Source: Hippopus hippopus
Lineage: Eukaryota > Mollusca > Bivalvia > Cardiida > Cardiidae
DNA length: 64,000 nt
Direction: 5' to 3'
Assembly (NCBI GenBank): GCA_946811185.2
Contig: OX328103.1
Location: forward strand, 33,040,266 to 33,104,265
In this document: piece by piece, positions 11,052-21,300 of the stretch
Layout of the letters: every line of letters begins with the position of its first letter
Numbering within the stretch: the first letter of the stretch is position 1
The notes under the pieces: model-generated
Databases searched by the model: none
Seen by the model: the letters and a program-made list of their open reading frames with translations, nothing else
Told to the model about the DNA's origin: nothing
Translations under genes and position numbers: made by a program

Positions 11052-11130
11052 ACTACGGTACTAGTGTGCCGGGGGTCGTGGGTTCGAGTCCCACGTCGGG
11101 CACACTTTTCTCCCTTAATTTACTTCATCA
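11052..11130 (+). repeat. tRNA-Lys-derived SINE fragment
   Basis: Contains GTGGGTTCGAGTCCCACGTC with the same CACACTTTTCTCCC trailer as the copy at 10206. Only the 3' half of the tRNA-like head is present. Confidence 0.55.
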
Positions 11131-12205
11131 CTTTCGATCGTATTCTGAAATCTGATATATATTTCAAATATATTTATGATAGGGAGATGCTGAGGCCGTC
11201 AAAGACGTGAGTATCCGAAATATTTTCATATCCGAGTACTAATCCAAATGGACTTATTCGCTACGGTGAAAAACTGTGGATTGTCTTGAAATTTGATGGT
11301 TGAAAACGAAAATGCAAGCACACATCTTCGATTATGTTACAAAATGATTAAAGTTCAAAGAAATTCGACTTGTAATAGACCTACAAGTTTATGCGTTTAT
11401 CAGTCACGACCACCAGTCTTCTAAATCCGACAAGGTTAACTTGCGGGCCCGACGTTTGTCTGCAGAAAAATACATGTAGATATACCCCATAATGTTCAGC
11501 AGTCAACTTGGTCCTTGAAAAAAAATCCTGTTAAATGTATTCATTATCAAGTCGACTAAAGATTTATAGCGTAAATATGTGTGTGATAGCTTTGTGATAA
11601 TATATAGAAGAGATTGCTTGTAACGAGAAATTTCTTCTATGTCTCCAAACAGTCTGGTGCAAGACACATAAAAGTTGTCTGCAGTTGAGAAAATTATACT
11701 AGTCTAACGTTATTGGTATGACACTTTGTAGGCATGCAATATTATCGGCATGCAATGTTATCGACATGAAGATTATTCTGGACTCGTAAACGTTTTCCCT
11801 CTTTTGATTTGCAGCGAACTGTGAGTTTTTTTTTCCTCCCTTCCAATTCGCATTTGTCCCAGAGCAGAATACCATTTTCTTAGTGTTCTTGTTCATGCTC
11901 TTCTGTCTTTTCTAATTCTTATTCTTCGTCTATTTCTACAAACAATCGCGTTTATTCAAGCAAGCCCCAAAGCAAGTTACGTTTGAAGTGCTTATTATAC
12001 CTTTACCTCTCTCCGTGACAGATCTTTGTAAACCCGCAAACACACATGTATTCCCCAACGTGATAAAAATGTTATGATATCCATCATATGAGCATATTTT
12101 TTTTGTTGCCAAAATGTATTCGCGTGTATGTGTTATTCGTGTTGCTTAAATATGTGTTGTGGGGAGCATTTTGAAGATGTTGCCACGTGTATATAATTTG
12201 TCTAA
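11131..12205. other. no gene or repeat recognised
   Basis: AT-rich unique-looking DNA; the small open frames lack any domain I recognise. Confidence 0.3.
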
Positions 12206-12210
12206 ATAAG

Positions 12211-12413
12211 GAGTTAACCCACAGAAGAAGGCTTTTGAAAACATTGTGGCAAAAAGGAGTAAATGCTGGTAACCGGCATGTTCTCCGTTTCCCACAACGT
12301 CTCTATCAATTTAAAGACAGGAATCATCTTTTGAGTTACATTTCAACCACTGTCGTCTGCAAATGCTTTGAATGCTTTGAATTTGGTCGAGTGCAAAATT
12401 TCGCCGTTTGGTA
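12211..12413 (-). repeat. PAL-1 hairpin MITE next to a mariner
   Basis: Reverse copy with AACATTGTGGCAAAAAGG and GGTAACCGGCATG, ending at CCGTTTGGTA, where the mariner at 12414 begins. Confidence 0.65.
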
Positions 12414-13619
12414 GAGGGTGATTCATAATATCTGATACAGTTTCAATCTGTAATATTTTTTTCTGCCAGCACATACCTTGTTATAATCTATGTCACAATA
12501 CACTACAATAATGACTGTTTTGTTTGATATACAATGTTAAGTACTTTAAATACTTACATGTAAAATAAAATAGGTCAAATTTTTTTTACAACATTTACAT
12601 GATATGCTCTATATGACGTCCATTCTGGGCTATTAAGACGTCAGGCCTCTTTTGAATGTTTGCAATCACCAATCAACACATTACTCGCGTTAATTTTCTC
12701 ATCTCTCGACGAATAGCTTGTTTCAAATTTCCAACAGTATCATTGGTTTTAGTGAATATGCATGTTCTATCAAGTGTCACCACAAGAAACATTTCAAAGG
12801 ACTAAGGTCAGGAGAATGAGGGGCCAAACATTGTCAGTCCTGAAGGTGAGTAACTTTTCCCTGAAGTTTCACGAAACCACAACAATACTAAATATGTTGT
12901 ATGGGGTGCTGCTTCACATTTATGAAATCCTATACTTGATGAAAAAGTTACCGTATGCGGGGCGACGTGAAGTTACAGTAGTGGTTGGACCATTCTGTTT
13001 TTAAACTAGGCGGAGAGATGCAGACAGTAATCAGTGCATGTTACCCGACATTGCTGAAAAACAAGTTTTTGCAAGCATACAGAAAAAAGGAGATTAAAGA
13101 CATTTGGTTCCAACAGGATGGAGCAGCATCCCATACAGCACATTCATTATTGTCGTGGCTTCATAAAGTTTCGGGAAAACTTCATCTCCTTCAGGACTGA
13201 CAATCTTAGGCTCCAATCATTCTCCGAACTCTAGTCCTTTGGATTTTTCTCTTTGGAACACTTGAAAGAAAATATATATTCACCTAATCCAAACACTGTT
13301 GGAGAGTTAAAACAAGCTATTCGTCGAAAGATGAGAAAATTAACGCGAGAAATGATACATAGCATGGTAAACTTTCAAAAGAGGCTTGACGTCGCAATAG
13401 CCCAGAATGGACGTCATATAGAGCATATCATGTAAATGTTGTGAAAAAGTTTGACCTACTTTAATTAACATATAATATTTAAAGTACTTAATATTGCATA
13501 TCAAACAAAACTGTAATTATTGTAGAGTATTGCGACAGAAATTATAACAAGGTATGTGCCGGCAAAAAAAAAAAAAATATTAAGGATTGAAACTGTATCA
13601 GATATTATGCATCACCCTG
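12414..13619. mobile_element. fold-back mariner-like element, decayed transposase
   Basis: The ends AGGGTGATTCATAATATCTG (left) and its near-complement at the right lie between TA dinucleotides at 12412-12413 and 13620-13621. The plus strand carries the C-terminal half of a mariner-type transposase: IWFQQDGAASHTA (about 13104-13142), a frameshifted SPLDFSLW and an end NGRHIEHIM (stop near 13434). Unusually the inverted arms run about 490 bp, not about 30: the left arm (12414-12910) is an inverted diverged copy of the right arm (13120-13619), including the transposase C-terminus. Only about 200 bp in the middle is unique. The first catalytic half is absent, so it cannot be autonomous. Confidence 0.8.
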
Positions 13620-13826
13620 TACATGTAACACACCTAAATGGTGTCTAGCAATTGCACAAATCGAATAGATATCCATACATTTCTGTCCATTTAGCCCACT
13701 TATTTGGAGAAAAAAAAAAAAAAAAACGAAATGAAGACTGCATATAGTACAAGGAACCATAGAAAATGACATTTTTTTTTTATCTTTAATAAGAAAAAAG
13801 AACCCGTATTCTCTCATAGTCCCCCC

Positions 13827-13828
<2 letters not shown>

Positions 13829-13902
<74 letters not shown>
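13829..13902. repeat. (CT)n microsatellite
   Basis: About 70 bp of nearly pure CT dinucleotide. Confidence 0.95.
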
Positions 13903-13903
<1 letters not shown>

Positions 13904-13998
13904 CCATCCCGTGGAAAGAAAAGTATATCTTTTATAAAAAAAAAAAATCCTCTCTTTCAGGGGCACAACGTTCAAAAATGTAAAAATGTTTCAATAAT

Positions 13999-14246
13999 TC
14001 TTTACCATGCAGTCAACAAAATTTCTGATTTGTTCACATGGCAGCATAACTTAATGATGACAGAGTACTCGTATACCTTTAATTATGGCTAAAATGATGG
14101 GAATGGTCTGTCTAAGGGTGGAGAGCATTGTAAGGAAAGAAGAAAATTATGCTGGTTACCTGCATTTTCTCCTTTTCCCACAATATCTTGAAAAGACGTT
14201 TCTCTAAAGGTCGTTAAAACTCGGGTTTACGTGGTAAAGGGTTAAC
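13999..14246 (+). repeat. PAL-1 hairpin MITE
   Basis: ATTCTTTACCATGCAG start and ACGTGGTAAAGGGTTAA end; hairpin imperfect at about 14130-14185. Confidence 0.7.
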
Positions 14247-14483
14247 CTTCGACAAGCTTTCAGTTTCTATTGAAACACTTTCTGCTCCAGTTACTAATTT
14301 CGCTCGGGATATCACGATCCTGAGAAGTACAATGTCCGACGTGGAGAACAGTACCTACACAGTTTCGTTTTTTGCAGAGTTTTCATGGATCCCATTGGCA
14401 AATAAGTCATCTATTCATGTCATCATCAAAGAAAATCAGCATATGAAAAGAAGCAAAAAATGGAATAGGTCTATCTATTCAGT

Positions 14484-14740
14484 CATGCTTTGTGAAAAGG
14501 GGCTGAATACATCTGATAAAAGTATCGATTCATGTCAGCCTGCGCAGTCCACGCAGGCTGACATGGCTAGAAAGATTTTGCTACAAGTGAATTTTCTCCA
14601 TATACAAGGACCATTCTATCTCATGACTCAGAAGGTTGTTCTACAAAGTGGACTATATCATTATGATTTCTAATGGCTTGCATTGTATAATGTGTCATGG
14701 TGGTGCATTTAAACCCCTTCTCCCAGAGCGCCACTCAAAT
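14484..14740 (+). repeat. PAL-2 palindromic MITE
   Basis: TGTGAAAAGGGGCTGAAT near the left end, the core GTCAGCCTGCGCAGTCCACG at about 14536-14565, and an inverted distal end with AAACCCCTTC. Confidence 0.75.
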
Positions 14741-14984
14741 TATGTTTTCATCACTGTGCAAGCAGCGTTACACATGCCTTACCTAAATTACACACTAGCT
14801 TGAAATTCTTCAACTTCTATGGTTTATTAAAACATTTAGGCCTATTGCCCATAAACATTTACATGATATATAATTGCAAATACAAATAGAATAAAAGAAT
14901 AACTTTATTGACTTATAAATACATCCTGTACATAGTCAGTTACAACCAAAATAATTTCAACAAGTCCCACGTGATACAACTCTG

Positions 14985-15086
14985 ACTGACTCTGACTCTC
15001 TCTCTCCCTACCTCTGACAGATATATATAAGAATACATATATAACAAATTGCAAGTATCGCTTCGCTCATTGGTTCTATTTCTCTG

Positions 15087-15126
<40 letters not shown>

Positions 15127-15274
15127 ATGTCAAATATATCTGATTAATACATATAGAACAAGATACAAGTATCCCCTCCTCTCTCTTTCATTTTTTCTGT
15201 CACCGTTCTTTCGCTCTTAAAATTACAACATGTTTATATATTTGATCAATTAACACATATAGAATTATAAAAAA

Positions 15275-15339
<65 letters not shown>

Positions 15340-15445
15340 GACACATATTTAAAGAATACATACAGTATATAACAAAATGCAAGTACCACTCTCTCTGTTT
15401 CTGTCTGTCTGTCTGTCTGTCTTCCTCTCTCTCTCTCAGTGTCTC
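14985..15445. repeat. compound CT-rich minisatellite
   Basis: Three to four units of 110-160 bp, each a CT/CTGT run followed by a segment like CATATATAACAAATTGCAAG. The pure CT runs lie at about 15088-15122 and 15279-15337, and the CTGT run at about 15395-15421. Confidence 0.7.
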
Positions 15446-16329
15446 TAGAGTGACATGTAATAACTGACGATATTTACACATAGCATTACAGATGGTATAT
15501 CTTAGAGTGGTAATGAGACGAAATGGATGTTGTATTTAAATAAGAAGGGGAAGGAAAAGATTGCTTATAGTATGCGCTTCTTTCCCTTCCAAGTCGCTTC
15601 TTTTATATACAAACAAACGATTGAAAATCCTTGAACCGTAGGCGAATCCTTTTACCCATAGTATGGAAAAATAAGCACTTTAGGAGAAAAAATCTTGAAA
15701 AAGAAAAAATGTATCAACAAGTTATAAAGTAAGATGATCATAGAGATATAAAACTCATTCAATCTACAGTAATAATTCATCTAACAGCGGTCTTTGAGGC
15801 ACTTTTTTCTTTATTATTAAGGTTATAAAACTTCTTTTCTTATCTGAAAACCTTCTAGAAACAACTTTGTAACTCCAGTAACTGTTTCACTGTTCTTTAA
15901 CATCATAACATTATAAAATTGTGGTTTTAGCTCTATTAACGTTAGTTAACCAGTATCGTTTAAATAGGTTTGCTCTCATCGTCTCAAATGTACTGCATTA
16001 AAAAAAAAAACTTGTGAAATTCATCCTCAGCAACTAACGTTAGTGTGTCAACTTTTTAACAACGCGGACGATAACGCCTGTCTTTGTGTGTCATCGCATT
16101 TTTTCCTCTCGCGATCAAAAGATCGTTATTGGAACATCTGAAGTTAGAAAGTGTTCTTTTGTAGATATGGGAAGTGTCAAAAGTTAAGTAATACTGAGGC
16201 TGCAGGGCGGATTAAAAATAGCGGTTAGACAGTATTTTTGAGCTATTGTTCATATCAGAAAACCATTTTTGTGTAAATGCATCAACTAGTCTTTGAGAGA
16301 ATGATTTAAAATGCTCTGACCTTATCTAT

Positions 16330-16535
16330 ATCATGTGCTATCCAGGCGAATCCTAATCCACACACCTCTGATGTATGTGAGAAAAGTAGTAGGTTGCTTG
16401 GAAAGAAAGCTGTGTAAGTATTGGTGTGAGATAGCAAGGAAACACATACTTAAGTGCACTGCCCACCGCGATATGTCTAAAGCTGTTTGACCGGCGTTAA
16501 CGTCCCAATCCATTCATTAAATTGTATTTTCCATT
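16330..16535 (+). repeat. SINE (CTGAAATAATGTTG-type tail family), decayed
   Basis: CAGTGCACTGCCCACCGCGATAT-like block and GGCGTTAACGTCCCAATCCA before an ATTC-rich tail, matching the bodies at 35599-35806 and 59755-60075. Confidence 0.45.
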
Positions 16536-16954
16536 CGTACGATTCTCATCCAGTACTTTATGCAACTTTGCGCATGTAACAAGTACAAAGAGACAATATG
16601 CCACACTCACTAAGTGTCATTGCGTCACAAGTTTTGTCCGGCAGATTGCACACTCTCGCTAACACGTATTTGGTTTTTTTTTTTAAGTCTTTCCATAACA
16701 CTGCAGCCTCATATATGTGAACCATATCAGACAGACTATTTGTTTAACACAAGAATCAAACAGCTTAAATATATCAGTAATTTCCAGAAAACCTAATTCT
16801 CTTCTAATTCTAAAAGTATAATTTACAGTTTTCGTGGCATGAAGTGAGTTTTTGAACTTGACAACTTTTTAAATAAACACATAGATATTTGTAGAATAAG
16901 ACTGTGTCTACTTTCTTGTGATCATAAAAAAATATTTATCTCACTGTTTTATTA

Positions 16955-17225
16955 TTCCTCTCTTTCTAAAAAAAACTCAATCTTTGTTTTATCGACATTA
17001 ATTTTTAAGCCAACAAGAGAAGAAAATTCTGCGATATTGTTGATCTGCCACTGGAGCCGTACAACAGTATCAGAGAAACAGGAAATGTCGTCTTCAAACG
17101 TTAGAACGTTTCCTGTTGAAGGATTTCGAAAAATATAAACATCCTCTTTACATGTCCAATTAAGGTATTCTCCAAAATTATTGATAAAGACAGAAAAACA
17201 TGGGACAATAGCAAACAAGTCGAGA
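16955..17225 (-). mobile_element. LINE reverse transcriptase fragment
   Basis: An open minus-strand stretch reads LTFEDDISCFSDTVVRLQ then GLKINVDKTKIEF. That is the RT catalytic motif C and the following motif D (G-x-K-I-N-x-x-K-T), with Glu where Ala is usual before the two Asp. No other RT motif is present, so this is a dead fragment. Confidence 0.7.
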
Positions 17226-17234
17226 GTCATATGC

Positions 17235-18000
17235 AGACAAATTTAGTTCGTACTATTTAAAAGTATGGATGTTGTTATGAACCTGACACTATGTTTCACT
17301 ACAGCATGTCAAAGTTCCGCTCGCTGGCAAAAAAAATGTATAGTGAAACTAAAAAAAAAGTTGCTAACCTTTGTTGTGGATTTAAAACAGTTTTCTGTCA
17401 GCGGCTGGAATTTTGACAGATTGCACTCTAACCCGTTCTCAGATTCATAAAATACCCTTACTTTTAGATGGTATGAACCAAATTTGTCTGCATTTTGATC
17501 CCCGGATCGTTTACATTTGGAAGGTAGTGGGCCTCTAAAAGGACATTTAACCTGATTTGGGCCCAAAATGTTTTTTTGCGGGTTTGAAGGTTAGTATTTA
17601 GAACAGGAAAAATCGTAAGGACGTGACTCTTTACCCTTAAGATGGGGAAAAATATAATGGGACAAACTTGTCTACAATTGACTCGAAGCCATAACCTTCA
17701 AAACTGAAGTAGGCGACTCTACCACAAAGCTACCGAGCCGACTAATTTCTGTTTCTGTTTAAAATCGATTCAGCTCTTGGTATGCAATCATGGCTGTCGT
17801 TACTAACTGTTGAGGGTATTTCATAGTAAAGATACAAATAAAAAAAAAAACTCCGGTAATCCTCGCATTTTCTACATGTATTTCTGTCTATGTTTTAATT
17901 TCAAATCCATTTTTTGCACGCTACTGAAACTAGCAATCTCTTTTTACCTTTTCTACATTTTGGCATAATGCCCCTTTAAGACCTATAACAGCAAGTTCAT
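17235..18000. other. intergenic, downstream of GDAP1-like copy A
   Basis: A-runs and AT-rich DNA; no polyadenylation signal that I could place with confidence. Confidence 0.3.
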
Positions 18001-18004
18001 CTCT

Positions 18005-18333
18005 TTACTTTCTGCTTATTTCGCGTACAGCAAAACCTACCAGACCAATCAATCCAACCAAAACAACGACTTTCACAAGCTTCGTTGCCACAGGAGCGAC
18101 CGCCGCTCTCAAAACATAAAAGTACGATCTGCTTAAGTCTTGCTGAATTCGTTTGAACGATTGTCTCTTTTTTAGTCGTAAGTAATACGCGTAAACATGC
18201 GGACGTTTTTCCTCCGTGAAATATCTGATATCCATACCGATGAACCACATCCGAAACAGAAGAATTGCTGTCGTAATGTCTGCTGCTGTGAAATCCTTTC
18301 CTGTAAGCCAGTATTCATCCTGACCAGCATTTT
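18005..18333 (-). CDS. GDAP1: GDAP1-like copy A, exon 5 (GST_C and tail anchor)
   Basis: 329 bp, acceptor TTTACAG, stop TAA at 18005-18007. WLTGKDFTAADI is the GST_C signature; the tail has one membrane segment with flanking basic residues. Confidence 0.93.
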
Positions 18334-21300
18334 CTGTAAATAAAAGCCACACACATACTCACATACAATCGACTCAATGTTTATGCTTCACTAAACTCTT
18401 AACCAGGCGACAAAATTTAAGACTTGCCAAAAAAGAAAGCACTTGCAGACGACAAAATAAATCTGAACCAAAAACGGAAAAATGTTTTAGGAATGGGTTG
18501 AAAACATAGTGGGAAAAGGAGAAAATGCTGGTTCCCAGCATTTTCTCCTTTTTCCACAGTGTTTTCAAATGTTTTCTTTCACAGGGCCGTTTAATTAAAC
18601 TCGGGATTGACTGGTAAAAGGTTAAAAGTCGATAATGTGACTCTTGTAATATACATATGAGCTATGCTCTGAGAAAAGGGGTTTAATGCATCTCTGTGAA
18701 TCATGGTAGCATCACAACCAGTGTATGAAAAGAAGAAATTAATTGCTAACACCGAGCAATCACTTCTTCCCACACAGGTAATCCTCATACCAAAAACGTC
18801 ACTACTATTTTAGACAATCCTAAAATCTTGAAAATCAAATGCACAAGACGGTAGAATCGCTCATATCGAACGATCTTCCTTCATACACTGAAAACTCAAA
18901 GAAGCAGTGTACAACAAGTAGTCCGCCGTATTTCGCCCCCCCCCCCCCCCTCCTTACCCGAGAAGGCTGAATTTGGGAAGATTGAATAGAGACAAAATTG
19001 AGAAGAAGTGTATGAGAAGGATGAGTTGCTCACACAAACAAAAGATTCATCTCATGCAAACCCCTATTGAAGCTAATCCCTGGATAAATCAAAGTACTAC
19101 ACATCATAGATAGGTAAAATTGAGATTGAAAGAAAACAATCTGGATGTTTAGCAATGTATAAGAATGGAATTATTGAGATGAAAGATTTCTAAATATCTT
19201 GTATGTGATAGCTATGTCTTTCAAAAGCTTTAAAAATATATAGGAAAGACGTCAACCTTTTAATCACTTAAGTGCCAAGTTCTACCAGATCCTATATATC
19301 AGACGAAAACATTATAGACTCTTCTGGTAATATTGTTTTAAACCTTTATTTTATACCAAATTAGTCATCCCACATGACCATAATTTGGTTTAAAACAATG
19401 ATATCACTTTTGGCTAATTTTAAAACCATTGTTTTGTTTTTATCCATATGTAAGCAGAAAGAGCCAGACTGTTGTATAGTAATAGCTGTGAATTAATGAA
19501 CAGAAAAGAATATGTTATTAACCTTTTTCAGACTGTTCAAGATTTCGCTCAAGCCTATCAAATATCGGCTCCAAACTGTTCAGCGCCATTGAGGTTTTCT
19601 CCTCGCTCAAAACAACGTCACGCTTCTCTTCCAAATCCTTGATCTTCCATTTCAACTCTGACGCAATATCTGGTCTTTGTTGCAACATGTCGTTTAGTTC
19701 CTTGATGGAGGCATTGTACTCTTTAGCTAAGAAAGAAAATTTATACACTGTGTAGGAATGGCCAGAGACATGTAGCTAATTCACTTTCGATACACATGTC
19801 ACAGAACTATCTTCTTGTGCATGTATACATTCCAAACCAAACTACATCTGTTCGAATCTACTACATGTAGATCGAAGATGATGATGTAGGATATTTGAAC
19901 ATGTCTTTCATTCGTTTTATGTGATAAATAGAATCTTACATTCGTGTTTATTATCATTTTTATCAAACTCGTTGACTAAAATGTATGTGATTCTCGCCAA
20001 GGCTCGCGTTATATAATTTTAGTCAACTCGTTTAATAGAAATAACGATAATATAGACACTCATGTAAGATCCTCTATTACGTAAACGAGTTTCATAAAAG
20101 TGACTATAAATAAACAGGAATCTGAGATTTTATTTATCACATAAAACGGCTGACAGACAAATACAGCCTGCATCATCACTTTCAGCACGTAAAATGTTAA
20201 TCGGCCCATGTTTACCGATGTAATTTGGTTTGAATTGTTTGTATACTCAAGAAGGTAGCTCTGTGACATTTACATCAAACGTAAAATAAATCACTTTTAA
20301 GAGAGGATAAATCGAGATATAACAAGTTAGGAGGTTTAATGTGATAAATCAACGTTGACGAAAAAGAGACAAGACTGACACCACGATTGAAATACGAATT
20401 AAACCCTAATCAAACATGTTGAAAAAAGTTAATATTTACAGGTAGTCGCGTCCCATTTCGGGTACTGACCACATGAACCAGATCATTTAAAAGGGGAAAA
20501 AGTGCCAAAGGATTTCATCTGAAAACCTTAGAAGTGTGAAAGAGATAGTTTCATGGAGAAGTTTGGTGGTTATTCATTGCAGATGGTGCTCAGTTTGAGA
20601 AGAAGTTCGGTTATAATTCATAGCAGATGGTGCTCAGTTTGAGAAGAAGTTCGGTTATAATTCATAGCAAATGGTGCTCAGTTTGAGAAGAAGTTCGGTT
20701 ATAATTCATAGCAGATGGTGCTCAGTTTGAGAAGAAGTTCGGTTATAATTCATAGCAAATGGTGCTCAGTTTGAGTATTTGTAACGACTATTATGAAGTA
20801 GGCGATAATCTCATTCGTTACTTGTTTTTTTTCTTAACCAGGATTATTCGCGCCTTCTCAAACACCCTTCTGGTAACTAGCATTTTCTCCTTTTTGGCAC
20901 AATGTTTTCAACCCTTTCAAAGACGATTAAAAAATCCCATCAGTTGAGCTATACCCTAATTAACGTCTGCAAATACCTACAGAATGAACACGTCATATAC
21001 GTCGTATATATATTTTTTCTTTTGGTTAATTGATTGAATGGTCTTTTATGCCACTTTGATCATCATTTCAGTCATATCAAAGAGACAGCTCGAATATTCA
21101 TGTATGTCCTGGGTTTCACCAGTACCAGGCTAGGGCTCTGACTTTTCTTGCCCAAGGACACTCCCGTGAAAAAAATCAGTGTGCCCATTGAAGCTCGAAC
21201 CCGGGCCCTATTGGTTATGAGTCCTACACTCTCGTCTGCTATAGGGCTAGCCTAAAGGTTCGTGTCATCCATTACCTAAAGCATCCTTTGAGACGGTTCT

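Noticed and set aside
12187..12414. Open frames over PAL-1, PAL-2 and PAL-3 repeats, for example with GENAGYQHFLLFPQCF- or RISLRGLRRLIRDDT-like products
   Set aside because: The same peptides recur wherever the repeats occur and in both orientations; they are translations of palindromic repeats, not genes.
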